The notes beneath the pieces were generated by a model. It ran no database searches. It was not told the origin of the DNA and saw nothing but the letters and a program-made list of their open reading frames with translations. Below are positions 1 through 8,997 of a stretch of DNA of 58,833 nucleotides, piece by piece. The stretch comes from CG1-02-35-72 sp045046885. Lineage in GTDB: Bacteria; Bacteroidota; Bacteroidia; Flavobacteriales; Flavobacteriaceae. The stretch is from NCBI GenBank assembly GCA_045046885.1, contig JASFYX010000051.1:1-58833 (forward strand). Direction: 5' to 3'. How positions within the stretch are numbered: the first letter of the stretch is position 1; the number at the start of each line of letters is the position of its first letter. The translations under genes and the position numbers were made by a program.

Positions 1-63
1 TGGATTCCGAATGTATTGTTTGGTATATTATCTATAATCCTCTACAAAAATGCCAAACGTTAA
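1..63 (+). CDS. C-terminal end of an LptF/LptG-like permease (partial)
   Basis: The first 60 bases read as an open frame without interruption up to a TAA. The 20 residues begin WIPNVLFGIL and end in KNAKR, a hydrophobic helix followed by a basic tail. This resembles the final membrane helix of YjgP/YjgQ (LptF/LptG) lipopolysaccharide export permeases, where a PN-x-x-FG motif is common. The frame overlaps the start of the next gene by 14 bases, which fits a co-transcribed pair. Only the tail is present, so the family call rests on very few residues. Confidence 0.45.
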   Translation, partial: WIPNVLFGILSIILYKNAKR

Positions 64-949
64 ATTAAAACACCATCTTCACCTTCATTTTATAGTTTTT
101 ATTTGGGGTTTTACGGCAGTTTTAGGCGCTTTAATTAGTATTGATGCTATGCCATTAGTTTGGTATAGAATGGGCATGGCAGTTTTAGTTCTTTTAATTT
201 TCGCTTTTTTTACAAAAAGAACTCTTAGACAAAGTCCTAAAGCTATTTTACAATTTTCTATTGTTGGTTTTTTTATTGCAGTCCACTGGATATGTTTTTT
301 TTACGCTATAAAAATTTCGAATGTTTCTATCACTTTAGCCGCCATGTCAACTGGGGCTTTGTTTGGATCGTTTATCGAACCTATTTTCTACAAAAAGAAA
401 ATAAATTTTTACGAAGTATTTTTTGCCTTAGTCGCTATGCTAGGTTTGCTAGTAATTTTTAAAGTCCAAAAGGGTTATACTATGGGACTCATTTTCGGAT
501 TAATTGCGTCCTTTTTAGCAGCATTATTTGCAATTTTAAATTCAAAACTCATAAAAAAATATAAAGCTACGCCTATGACGTTTTACGAACTCTTTGCAGG
601 CTTTCTGTTTATTACAATTGTGTTATTATTTAAAGGTAATTTTTTAGAACCCTCATTTTTTCATTTATCTTTAATGGATGGATTTTATATTTTTATTTTA
701 GCCTCAATTTGTACTGCTTACACAATGGTGGCTTCAAATAAATTATTGCTTAACATGAGTCCATTTTCGATGTTGCTCACTATTAATTTAGAACCTGTGT
801 ATGGCATTATTTTAGCAATTGTCATATTAGGAGACAAAGAAGTAATGGCACCCAAATTTTATTTAGGAACGGCCTTGATAATTATAAGTATCATTTTAAA
901 CGCGGCTCTTAAATTATATCCTAAAATATTAGCGTATAAAAAGCGTTAG
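50..949 (+). CDS. DMT-superfamily transporter, EamA family
   Basis: A 299-residue, very hydrophobic protein with about ten predicted membrane helices arranged as two EamA repeats (roughly residues 10-140 and 150-290), the standard layout and length of drug/metabolite transporters. The motif FIWGFTAVLG near residue 18 and the conserved N-L-E-P-V-YG stretch near residue 245 are typical of the family. It probably exports or imports a small metabolite across the inner membrane; the substrate cannot be read from sequence. The ATG lies inside the tail of the preceding permease gene, and accA follows after 49 bp, so all three may be transcribed together. Confidence 0.85.
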   Translation: MPNVKLKHHLHLHFIVFIWGFTAVLGALISIDAMPLVWYRMGMAVLVLLIFAFFTKRTLRQSPKAILQFSIVGFFIAVHWICFFYAIKISNVSITLAAMSTGALFGSFIEPIFYKKKINFYEVFFALVAMLGLLVIFKVQKGYTMGLIFGLIASFLAALFAILNSKLIKKYKATPMTFYELFAGFLFITIVLLFKGNFLEPSFFHLSLMDGFYIFILASICTAYTMVASNKLLLNMSPFSMLLTINLEPVYGIILAIVILGDKEVMAPKFYLGTALIIISIILNAALKLYPKILAYKKR

Positions 950-998
950 TACAATTATAAATGTTTATATATTTGTAATTATAACCTTAACTTAAACT

Positions 999-1952
999 AT
1001 GGAATATTTAGATTTTGAACTTCCTATAAAAGAACTTGAAGACCAATTAGATAAATGTGTTTTAATAGGAAAAGAGAGCGATGTTGATGTGTCGAAAACA
1101 TGTAAAAATATCGAGAGAAAGCTAGAAAAAACTAAAAAAGAGATATACAAAAACTTGAGTCCTTGGCAACGTGTACAGATGTCTAGGCATCCGTCAAGAC
1201 CTTACACATTAGATTATATCAATGCTATTTGTGGCAATACATTTTTTGAGTTACACGGCGATAGAAATGTAAAAGACGATAAAGCTATGATTGGTGGCTT
1301 AGGAAAAATAGGCGATCAATCTTATATGTTTATCGGACAGCAAAAAGGCTTTAACACCAAAACACGACAGTATCGTAATTTTGGGATGTCAAATCCCGAA
1401 GGATACAGAAAAGCTTTGCGTTTGATGAAAATGGCCGAAAAATTTAAAATACCGGTTGTTACTTTATTAGATACGCCTGGTGCGTATCCTGGTTTAGAAG
1501 CCGAAGAACGCGGACAGGGTGAAGCTATTGCGCGTAATATTTTAGAAATGACCAGGTTAAAAACACCAATAATTACCATTATTATTGGCGAAGGCGCTTC
1601 TGGTGGTGCTTTGGGTATTGGCGTAGGCGATAAAGTTTTTATGTTAGAAAATACTTGGTACACCGTTATTTCGCCAGAATCTTGCTCGTCTATTTTATGG
1701 CGCAGTTGGGAGTATAAAGAGAAAGCTGCTGATGCTTTAAAACTAACACCCCAAGATCTTTTGAAGTTTAAAATAATAGATGGGATTATTAAAGAACCAT
1801 TTGGGGGTGCACATTGTAATAGAAATGAAGCTTATGAGTCTGTTGAAGATATTATCGTAAAAACGTATAACGAATTAAAAGATTTATCTCCAGTAGATTT
1901 AGTAGCCCAACGTATGGCAAAATACGATGCTATGGGTGTTTATAAAGAGTAA
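999..1952 (+). CDS. accA: acetyl-CoA carboxylase carboxyltransferase subunit alpha
   Basis: A 317-residue protein of the usual AccA length. With AccD it transfers the carboxyl group from carboxybiotin on AccB to acetyl-CoA, giving malonyl-CoA, the committed step of fatty-acid synthesis. The N-terminal part (residues 1-90) is the helical AccA extension beginning YLDFELPIKELE. The carboxyltransferase core has the conserved TPGAYPGLEAEERGQGEAIA segment near residue 160 and the GEGASGGALGIG oxyanion-hole motif near residue 200. All the expected segments are present. The nearby downstream nnr gene (33 bp) suggests co-transcription. Confidence 0.97.
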   Translation: MEYLDFELPIKELEDQLDKCVLIGKESDVDVSKTCKNIERKLEKTKKEIYKNLSPWQRVQMSRHPSRPYTLDYINAICGNTFFELHGDRNVKDDKAMIGGLGKIGDQSYMFIGQQKGFNTKTRQYRNFGMSNPEGYRKALRLMKMAEKFKIPVVTLLDTPGAYPGLEAEERGQGEAIARNILEMTRLKTPIITIIIGEGASGGALGIGVGDKVFMLENTWYTVISPESCSSILWRSWEYKEKAADALKLTPQDLLKFKIIDGIIKEPFGGAHCNRNEAYESVEDIIVKTYNELKDLSPVDLVAQRMAKYDAMGVYKE

Positions 1953-1985
1953 CTTTTAAAAGGTGTTGCTTAAAAATTTAATCTG

Positions 1986-3494
1986 ATGAAAATTTTAAGT
2001 GCTTCACAAATGTATCTTGCCGATGCGGCAACTTTACAATTTCAAAACATTTCTTCTTTAGAATTGATGGAACGTGCAGGTGAGCTGTGCTTTAAGTGGA
2101 TTGATAATCATTTTAAAGACGCCGTGATCCCCGAATTTTATGTTTTTTGTGGCGTTGGTAACAATGGGGGTGATGGTTTGGTAATTGCCCGCTATCTGGC
2201 TTTAAATGGTTATAGTGTCAAAACATTTGTCGTAAATTTTAGCAAGAGGCGATCGGCCGATTTTATAGAAAATTTAGAAAGATTTAAAAATCTAGATTTG
2301 TGGCCTACTTTTATAAATTCATCCGATAAACTGCCAGAAATAGCAAAGGATGTTTTTATAATCGATACTATTTTCGGATTGGGATTAAAAAGGCCTCCAA
2401 AAGGATTTATAAAAAAGTTTATTCAAAATATAAACGACTCCCAGAATTTTATTTTAGCGATAGATTTACCTTCCGGACTTTATGCTGATAACTCTGTTGA
2501 AGATTATGACGCTGTTATAAAAGCAAAACATATTTTGACGTTTCAAAATCCTAAATTAGCTTTTTTATTACCCGATAATCAAGAATTTATTAACTCTTGG
2601 GAAGTGCTAGATATTGGTTTAGATGACGCGTTTATTTCAAATTTAAAGAGTTCTTATCAGATTACTGAGAAACAAGAAGTAGTATCATATTATAAAACAC
2701 GCAAAATTTTTAGTCATAAAGGGACTTATGGTCATGCTTTAATAATAGGCGGAAGTTATGGTAAAATAGGAGCTGTTGTTTTAGCAGCTACTGCGGCAAA
2801 TAATATTGGTAGCGGATTGGTAAGTACACTTATTCCAGAATGTGGATATAACATTTTGCAAACATCACTTCCAGAAGCGATGGCTTTAACATCAGGCGGA
2901 AAAGTTATAAATGAATTTAAGATTGATGTAAAAGAAACCGCCATAGGAATTGGACCAGGAATGGGGACAGATAAAGCAACTCAAAAAGCTTTTATCACAT
3001 TTTTAAAAGTGTATAAAAAGCCTTTAGTCTTAGATGCCGATGCCCTTAATTGTTTGTCGTTGAATAAATCAGCTTACAAATACATTCCTAAAGACAGTGT
3101 CTTAACGCCGCATCCAAAAGAATTAGAGCGTTTAATTGGGGCTTGGAAAAATGATTATGACAAGCTCGAAAAACTCAAAGATTTCAGTATCAAATATAAA
3201 TTGATTGTTGTCTTAAAAGGGGCTTTTACTGTTGTAGTTAATCAAGGTTATTTTTATTTTAATCCAACAGGAAACCCTGCATTGGCAACAGGTGGTAGTG
3301 GCGATGTCCTTACGGGAATCATAACAGGATTGTTAGCACAAAATTATACATCGCTAGAAGCCGCATTATTAGGCGTTTATTTACACGGTTTAACAGCAGA
3401 TATTGCTATAAATGATGGTATTCCTGAAGCTTGTTTTACAGCTCCAGATATTATAAACTACCTGCCAAGTGCTATTAATGAATTAAGAGCATAA
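1986..3494 (+). CDS. nnr: bifunctional NAD(P)HX epimerase / ADP-dependent dehydratase
   Basis: A 502-residue fusion of YjeF_N (NnrE, about residues 1-215) and the ribokinase-like NnrD domain (about 235-500). It repairs hydrated NADH/NADPH: the N-terminal domain epimerises R-NAD(P)HX and the C-terminal domain dehydrates the S form using ADP or ATP. Visible motifs are GVGNNGGDGLVIAR near residue 56 (Rossmann nucleotide-binding region of NnrE), TPHPKELERL near 375 and the signature TGGSGDVLTGIITG near 435 in NnrD. Both halves look intact and the length is normal for the fusion. A hairpin terminator follows directly. Confidence 0.95.
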   Translation: MKILSASQMYLADAATLQFQNISSLELMERAGELCFKWIDNHFKDAVIPEFYVFCGVGNNGGDGLVIARYLALNGYSVKTFVVNFSKRRSADFIENLERFKNLDLWPTFINSSDKLPEIAKDVFIIDTIFGLGLKRPPKGFIKKFIQNINDSQNFILAIDLPSGLYADNSVEDYDAVIKAKHILTFQNPKLAFLLPDNQEFINSWEVLDIGLDDAFISNLKSSYQITEKQEVVSYYKTRKIFSHKGTYGHALIIGGSYGKIGAVVLAATAANNIGSGLVSTLIPECGYNILQTSLPEAMALTSGGKVINEFKIDVKETAIGIGPGMGTDKATQKAFITFLKVYKKPLVLDADALNCLSLNKSAYKYIPKDSVLTPHPKELERLIGAWKNDYDKLEKLKDFSIKYKLIVVLKGAFTVVVNQGYFYFNPTGNPALATGGSGDVLTGIITGLLAQNYTSLEAALLGVYLHGLTADIAINDGIPEACFTAPDIINYLPSAINELRA

Positions 3495-3523
3495 AAAAAG
3501 CGTCTGAGTTAACAAACGCTTTT
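3495..3523. terminator. hairpin between convergent nnr and TlpA-like gene
   Basis: Inverted arms AAAAGCGT and ACGCTTTT separated by a 12-base loop, flanked by A and T runs on the two sides, so it could stop transcription from both directions. It fills the 49-bp gap between two convergent genes. Confidence 0.7.
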
Positions 3524-3543
3524 AATTATTATAGGTTTTCTAT

Positions 3544-4557
3544 TTATATTTTTAACGAATCGAATAAAGCAACAAGACGTGGGTCTGTTGGTCTAGGTGC
3601 ATTTGCATCTACAATGTTACCTTTTGGGTCGATTAAAATAAAACGCGGGATACCTGTTATTTGGTAGTCTTTTACAAATTTAGAGTTCCAATCGTTCTCA
3701 GAAAATAATTGAATACCTCCTAATTTATCATCCTTAATCATTTTACGCCATTTGGCTTTGTCTTTTTTCTTGTCGATAGACATACTTACAAAAGCAATTT
3801 TTTTACCTTTATATTGTTCTTCTATTTTCTTTAAAGCAGGAATTTGTTGTCGGCAAGGGGCACACCAAGTAGCCCAAACATCTATGTAAACATATTTACC
3901 TTTTAAACTTTTTAGGGATGTTTTACCGCCTTTATAATTTTCTAAATTAAATTTTGGAGAAGGTTTTCCTAAAGCAAAATTTGTAAGTTTTGCGTGTTGT
4001 GCAGCATAATTACTATTCAAGAAAGTTACCATTCTTGTATTAGCTGTTTTTTCGTTGCTTATAAAAGCACTATCTAAACCACTGGTTTTATCTAATAATT
4101 TATTATTAAAAGCATCTATATCTTTTACTTTCTTATCGAAAGCTGCTTTTTCTAACAAAAAGAAAGATTCCAAATTATCTAAACCATATTGTTTTTGGGT
4201 TCTTATTTTTTCGGCTAAATAATTATTAGTACTTGCACCATTTCCTGAAAAAACAATACTCTCATCAAAGGTATTAGCATCTGCAGTTACAGAAACTTCA
4301 AAGCCTTTTTTAAGATGCATAAAAGCTTGCTTTTTACCATCTGATAAAGCAAAAAAGCCATCAGTAATATGTAAGGTATCTTTAAAGTTGCCTTCTTTGT
4401 CAACAGCAATTTGTTTTTTATAACGACTATTGCCAAAAACTGAAATGGTGTCTGCATTTAAGTTTGTTATTTTACCCGATAAATCAACATAATCGTGAGC
4501 GGATTTTTTACAGGATACAAAACCAAGGGCAATAAATAAGTAGATTAATTTTTTCAT
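3544..4557 (-). CDS. TlpA-like thiol-disulfide oxidoreductase lipoprotein with DUF4369-like N-terminus
   Basis: A 337-residue protein with a lipoprotein signal (lipobox GFVSC, Cys16). Residues about 25-120 form a DUF4369-like beta domain, and about 195-335 a thioredoxin-like TlpA/ResA domain with active site WATWCAPCRQ near residue 232 and a cis-Pro in GIPRFIL. Proteins of this type sit on the periplasmic side of a membrane and reduce or isomerise cysteines, for example during cytochrome c maturation; the partner here is unknown. It lies 120 bp downstream of a longer paralog on the same strand, which shares the C-terminal NAPRP tail. A -7/-33 promoter candidate lies just upstream, so it may also be transcribed alone. 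Confidence 0.88.
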   Translation of the reverse strand: MKKLIYLFIALGFVSCKKSAHDYVDLSGKITNLNADTISVFGNSRYKKQIAVDKEGNFKDTLHITDGFFALSDGKKQAFMHLKKGFEVSVTADANTFDESIVFSGNGASTNNYLAEKIRTQKQYGLDNLESFFLLEKAAFDKKVKDIDAFNNKLLDKTSGLDSAFISNEKTANTRMVTFLNSNYAAQHAKLTNFALGKPSPKFNLENYKGGKTSLKSLKGKYVYIDVWATWCAPCRQQIPALKKIEEQYKGKKIAFVSMSIDKKKDKAKWRKMIKDDKLGGIQLFSENDWNSKFVKDYQITGIPRFILIDPKGNIVDANAPRPTDPRLVALFDSLKI

Positions 4558-4576
4558 AGTTTGAATTAAATTTTTG

Positions 4577-4603
4577 CAAATATAAAAAATAAAAAATGCG
4601 CAA
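4577..4603 (-). promoter_or_regulatory. Bacteroidota-type promoter candidate for the downstream TlpA-like gene
   Basis: On the minus strand a TTG (4603-4601) is followed after 16 bases by TATATTTG (4584-4577), matching TTG/TAnnTTTG with spacing at the short end of the usual range. The start codon lies 20 bp further on. Confidence 0.45.
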
Positions 4604-4677
4604 ATTGTTTAATATTTGTTAAAAACAACTTGCACATTTATGAGATCGAAAATAATTAAAATACTTTCGACCCAGAT

Positions 4678-6063
4678 TTATAAATTATATTCTTTTAAGA
4701 GTGTTTTTAATTTAGGGTTTGAAGGTCTTGGCGCATTGGCGCTCACAATATTGCCTTTAGGATCAATTAAAATAAAACGCGGAATACCTTTTATCATATA
4801 ATCTGTTACAAATTTAGATTTCCAATTGTTATCGGCAAATAGCTGAATACCACCCATATTTTTTTCCTTTATCATTTTTTGCCAAGCGCTATGTGCTTTT
4901 TTGGTATCGACAGAAATACTTACAAAAGCAATATTTTTACCGTGATAAGCTTTTTCAATCTTTTTTAAGAAAGGAATTTCTTTTTTACAAGGCCCACACC
5001 AAGTAGCCCACACGTCAACATAAACAAATTTACCTTTTAAATCTTTTAGAGATGTAGTACCGCCTTTATAATTTTCGTAAGCAACAAATTGAGGGGATGG
5101 ATTGCCCTTGGCTACTTTTTTAAGGGCTTGGTAAATCTTTGTTATTTTGGCATTATTATTTTTGTTGGTTGAAGCGTCTATAAAAGTTTTGTAATAGGCT
5201 TCAAAATCATCTGCATAAGTAATGGCAAATTTTGCATCGTTGTATAGTAGATTATTTTTTAAAGTCTGACTTTTAATGCTGTCGGCTATCAATTTAATAT
5301 AAACCTGAGACCAATCTTGTAAGCTGTCTTTTTTAAGAGCAATTTCTGTTAAATCAGCAACATAGCTTCTAAAATATGCTGCATATGATGGAATGCTTAT
5401 TAAATCATTATCTTCTACCGAGAGTTCTTTTTTGTAATTGTAAAATGATTCTGAGACCTTAAATTTTTTGTCTTTTGTTACATAGCGCCTATAACTTTCA
5501 TAATAGTTTAATTGATTAGCCCAACTGTACAAAATATTTTTTTGTTCGAATTTTTTAAAATTTTCACTAATGCCTTTACTATTATTTAAGAAGTCTGTCT
5601 TGGCTTTTTTTACAGAATCCATTTTTGTAAGAAGATCAGATTCGTTTAAAGCACCTAAGTAATGGTAATCTTTGTATTTTTTAAACTGTTGATTGAATTT
5701 TGCAAGTCGTCTTAAAAAAGTGTTTTCAGTTGCACCGACACCAGTAAAGCTTATAGCGCTGTCTTTTTTTGAAGCATCGTATTTAATTTTTAAATTGAAC
5801 GAGGGTTCAAGGTAAATATTATAACTATTTTTCTCAAAACCAAGACTATAAAAGCTAGCATTTGAACTCTTTATAGTGTCTATAAATGTATTGTCTTCTA
5901 ATAATGATACAGGTTCAGAAAAATTATTTTCCAAATGCCATAATTTAAATGTTTTAAACGTTGGATTTTCAATTTCCCCTGAAACAACAGCATAATCTAC
6001 TGTTTTTTTAGGTTGACAGGCTATAAGACTTATTATAAGACCGAGATAGATAAGTTTTTTCAT
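4678..6063 (-). CDS. TlpA-like thiol-disulfide oxidoreductase lipoprotein (long paralog)
   Basis: A 461-residue paralog of the next gene on this strand. It has a lipobox ending LIAC (Cys16), a DUF4369-like beta domain at about 20-110, a long helical middle region (about 110-320) and a C-terminal thioredoxin-like domain with WATWCGPCKK near residue 353 and GIPRFILIDPKG near 425. The helical insertion accounts for the extra length relative to its neighbour. A minus-strand -7 candidate TACTTTTG (6096-6089) lies 26 bp before the start codon. Tandem TlpA copies are common in Bacteroidota. The specific substrate is not predictable. Confidence 0.87.
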   Translation of the reverse strand: MKKLIYLGLIISLIACQPKKTVDYAVVSGEIENPTFKTFKLWHLENNFSEPVSLLEDNTFIDTIKSSNASFYSLGFEKNSYNIYLEPSFNLKIKYDASKKDSAISFTGVGATENTFLRRLAKFNQQFKKYKDYHYLGALNESDLLTKMDSVKKAKTDFLNNSKGISENFKKFEQKNILYSWANQLNYYESYRRYVTKDKKFKVSESFYNYKKELSVEDNDLISIPSYAAYFRSYVADLTEIALKKDSLQDWSQVYIKLIADSIKSQTLKNNLLYNDAKFAITYADDFEAYYKTFIDASTNKNNNAKITKIYQALKKVAKGNPSPQFVAYENYKGGTTSLKDLKGKFVYVDVWATWCGPCKKEIPFLKKIEKAYHGKNIAFVSISVDTKKAHSAWQKMIKEKNMGGIQLFADNNWKSKFVTDYMIKGIPRFILIDPKGNIVSANAPRPSNPKLKTLLKEYNL

Positions 6064-6160
6064 GGTGTTCTAAATTAATTTACACAATCAAAAGTAGGCT
6101 TTTATTTGGATATAAGGCGAATTATAGTGATTTTTGGGATATTATAATCTCATAAAAATA

Positions 6161-7654
6161 ATGACTTACCTTATACAAACTAAAAATCTATCTTTTAATA
6201 CTTTAGCTAATATTATTCACGAGAATAAAAAGTTAAGATTATCAGATGAAGTTAAAGAAAATATTATTAAATGCCGTAGTTATTTAGATAATAAACTCAA
6301 TGACAGCGATACACCTATTTATGGTATAAATACCGGTTTTGGTAGTTTGTGTAACGTTAAAATATCTGATAAGAACTTATCTAAATTACAAGAGAACTTA
6401 GTTTTAAGTCACGCCTGTGGTACTGGAGATAGAGTCCCTAACGAAATAGTAAAATTAATGTTGTTTTTAAAAATTCAGTCGCTGAGTTATGGCCATTCTG
6501 GCGCCCAACTCGAAACGGTTGAACGCTTGGTCAGCTTTTACAATAACGATATTCTACCCATTGTTTTTACACAAGGTTCATTAGGCGCTTCGGGCGATTT
6601 AGCGCCGTTAGCACACTTGGCATTACCCTTATTGGGAAAAGGAAAAGTAATTTTTAAAGGAAAGGAATTTTCAGGTTCTCAAATACTTAAAAAATTTGAT
6701 TGGCAACCCATAAAACTCAAAGCTAAAGAAGGTTTGGCGTTGTTAAATGGTACGCAATTTATGAGTGCTTATGGTGTTTATTTGAATTTAAAATCGGCTA
6801 AACTCTCTTATTTTACTGATTTAATTGGCACACTTTCTTTGGAAGCTTATGATGGTTTAAGCGCGCCATTTAATCCGTTAATTCATTTAATTAGACCACA
6901 TAAAGGGCAATTAAAAACAGCTGAAAGGATTTTAGAATTTTTAGAGGGTAGCGAATTGATAAAACAATCTAAAGCACATGTACAAGACCCATATTCGTTT
7001 AGGTGTATGCCACAGGTTCATGGGGCTTCAAAGGACGCTTTAGATTATGTTAATAAGACTTTTTTAACCGAAATAAATAGCGTTACCGATAATCCAAATA
7101 TTTTTGCTGAAGCAGGCGTAATTATTTCAGGTGGTAATTTTCACGGACAACCATTGGCTTTAGCCCTCGATTTTTTAGGTATAGCTATGGCCGAATTAGG
7201 GAATATATCAGAACGCAGAACTTTTCAATTGGTTTCAGGTCAACGCGGTTTGCCACCTTTTTTGGTTAAAAACCCTGGACTAAATTCTGGTTTTATGATT
7301 CCACAATATACGGCTGCCAGTATTGTGAGTCAGAATAAGCAATTAGCTACACCGGCAAGCATAGATTCTATTGTGTCGTCAAATGGACAAGAAGACCACG
7401 TAAGCATGGGCGCAAATGCCGCAACCAAAGCCTTTAAAATTGTAGAAAATTTAGAAACAATCTTGGCGATTGAATTATTTAATGCATCGCAAGCTTTGTC
7501 TTTTAGAGAAGACAAAACCAGTCCTTTTTTAGAAAATTTTGTTATCCTTTTTAGAAAGTCTGTCAAAGTTATTGAAAACGATATAGAAATGGCGCCTCAA
7601 ATAGCAAAAGCAAAAGCATTTATCAATAGTTTTTATTTAGAAGAAGAAATTTAA
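6161..7654 (+). CDS. hutH: histidine ammonia-lyase
   Basis: Non-oxidative deamination of L-histidine to trans-urocanate, the first step of histidine catabolism, in the cytoplasm. The 497-residue protein has the Ala-Ser-Gly triad that cyclises to the MIO cofactor (residues 143-145, in LGASGDLAPL), the catalytic Tyr of YGINTGFG (about 54) and LVLSHACGTG with His84. The motifs QDPYSFRC near 270 and GQEDHVSMGANA near 410 are of the histidine rather than the tyrosine or phenylalanine lyase type. The frame is open upstream to a TTG at 6134, but the ATG at 6161 gives the normal family N-terminus. No hutU, hutI or hutG lies next to it. Confidence 0.93.
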   Translation: MTYLIQTKNLSFNTLANIIHENKKLRLSDEVKENIIKCRSYLDNKLNDSDTPIYGINTGFGSLCNVKISDKNLSKLQENLVLSHACGTGDRVPNEIVKLMLFLKIQSLSYGHSGAQLETVERLVSFYNNDILPIVFTQGSLGASGDLAPLAHLALPLLGKGKVIFKGKEFSGSQILKKFDWQPIKLKAKEGLALLNGTQFMSAYGVYLNLKSAKLSYFTDLIGTLSLEAYDGLSAPFNPLIHLIRPHKGQLKTAERILEFLEGSELIKQSKAHVQDPYSFRCMPQVHGASKDALDYVNKTFLTEINSVTDNPNIFAEAGVIISGGNFHGQPLALALDFLGIAMAELGNISERRTFQLVSGQRGLPPFLVKNPGLNSGFMIPQYTAASIVSQNKQLATPASIDSIVSSNGQEDHVSMGANAATKAFKIVENLETILAIELFNASQALSFREDKTSPFLENFVILFRKSVKVIENDIEMAPQIAKAKAFINSFYLEEEI

Positions 7655-7749
7655 TTTTTATCAGTATAATTTGAGTTATATGATATTTGTCATTTAATAA
7701 AGGACTTAATGGTCTTATTTTTGATTTTTATTAATCAATCAAATCTATT

Positions 7750-8382
7750 ATGAGGAAAATTATTTTTGCCGTATTCAGTTTATTATTATTATCTAGTATC
7801 AATGTTTTTGGTCAAGACACTAATTGGAAAGCCCGTTTCAGAATTATTTCTGTTACACCAGACGAAAGTGCCACTATTCAAACAATAGGAGGGGATGTTA
7901 AAATAGAAAATGTAGTTGTACCCGAATTAGATTTTACTTATTATTTTAGTAAAAATTGGGCAGCAGAACTTATTTTAGCAACTACTAATCACGATGTAAG
8001 CGCAATAGGTACTTCTGCAGGAGACATTGCTTTAGGCGATGTATGGTTATTGCCACCAACTTTAACATTTCAATACCACCTTACTTCATTAAAAAAGTTT
8101 GAGCCTTATTTTGGCGCCGGTATTAATTACACGTTCTTTTACAATGCAGACGCCGGTTCTGTAGCAGACAATGTAAGTTACGACAATAGTTTTGGTTTTG
8201 CATTGCAAACAGGTTTTGATATAGACCTAAATGATAAATGGTTTATAAATGCCGATCTTAAAAAGATATTTTTAAATACAACAGCTACTGTAAATGCCAC
8301 AACAGTATTAGGAGCAACTGTTGATGCAGATGTTGACATTAACCCACTAATCTTAGGAATTGGATTTGGTATGCGTTTTTAA
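7750..8382 (+). CDS. OmpW-family outer membrane protein
   Basis: A 210-residue protein with a signal peptide cleaved near residue 21 (after NVFG). It carries the OmpW pattern: a KARFRIISVTPDES opening, PELDFTYYFSKNWAAELI, the PTLTFQYHL segment followed by EPYFGAGINYTFFY, and a final beta strand ending in aromatic Phe. It should form an eight-stranded outer-membrane barrel with a hydrophobic channel for small apolar compounds. A -7 candidate TATTTTTG lies at 7716-7723. It appears to be a single-gene unit closed by the hairpin after it. Confidence 0.88.
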   Translation: MRKIIFAVFSLLLLSSINVFGQDTNWKARFRIISVTPDESATIQTIGGDVKIENVVVPELDFTYYFSKNWAAELILATTNHDVSAIGTSAGDIALGDVWLLPPTLTFQYHLTSLKKFEPYFGAGINYTFFYNADAGSVADNVSYDNSFGFALQTGFDIDLNDKWFINADLKKIFLNTTATVNATTVLGATVDADVDINPLILGIGFGMRF

Positions 8383-8403
8383 AAATAAATTTGTTAAATT
8401 GAT

Positions 8404-8431
8404 AAAAGGGCTGTATTTATACAGCTCTTTT
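8404..8431. terminator. bidirectional hairpin terminator
   Basis: Arms AAAAGGGCTGTA and TACAGCTCTTTT pair over 12 positions (one G-U) around a TTTA loop, with A and T runs outside. It sits between the convergent OmpW and histidine phosphatase genes and its right edge touches the phosphatase stop codon. Confidence 0.85.
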
Positions 8432-8936
8432 ATTTTATATACAGTTGTGTATCTGATATTTCAGAACCAATAATAGTTACAATATACAAATTAGCATTAT
8501 TGGTATCGGCTATTTGTTTGTATTTATCTTTTCCAATTAAGCCGTTTACAAACTGAGGTGTAGTATTACTATGTCCAACTATAAGAACGGTTTTGCCTTT
8601 TGTTTCTTTTTTAAAAGCGTTGTAATCAACTTTTGAAGGATTGTAATAAACAACCTTTAAATGATGACTTGCCGCTGTTGGATTAGCTGTTTCTTTAGTG
8701 CGATTGTAATCAGTACTATAAACAGCGTCTAGTTTAACATTTTTAAGTACTTGCGACCATTTTAAAGCGCGTTCACGTCCTATATTTTTTAAATGAGGGT
8801 TTTTATCAGTCGGATTACTGCGGTCTTTTTCGGCGTGCCGAATCAAAAAATAAGTTGTTGTATTAGATTTATCCTTTTGAGCGAATGTAGGTATAACTAA
8901 TCCGAGGATAAGTAAAAAAAAGAGTAGGCGTTTCAT
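8430..8936 (-). CDS. secreted histidine phosphatase family protein (SixA/PhoE-like)
   Basis: A 168-residue protein when started at the ATG at 8936, which puts an 18-20 residue signal peptide (KRLLFFLLILGLVIPTFA) at the N-terminus; the frame is open further upstream to 8975 but that would bury the signal. The phosphohistidine motif RHAEK is near residue 33 and the second catalytic histidine lies in VGHSN near 122. It is a short, exported member of the phosphoglycerate-mutase-like branch 2 family. The substrate is unknown. It lies 61 bp downstream of clpB on the same strand. Confidence 0.85.
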   Translation of the reverse strand: MKRLLFFLLILGLVIPTFAQKDKSNTTTYFLIRHAEKDRSNPTDKNPHLKNIGRERALKWSQVLKNVKLDAVYSTDYNRTKETANPTAASHHLKVVYYNPSKVDYNAFKKETKGKTVLIVGHSNTTPQFVNGLIGKDKYKQIADTNNANLYIVTIIGSEISDTQLYIK

Positions 8937-8997
8937 AAAAAATAGTTTGAGTAAAAATATAAAAAAATCCCGCATTGAGCGGGATTTAATATCTCAA

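Noticed and set aside
6161..7654. Tyrosine ammonia-lyase for flexirubin-type pigment
   Set aside because: SHACGTG, QDPYSFRC and QEDHVSM segments are of the histidine-lyase type, and no aryl-polyene genes are adjacent.
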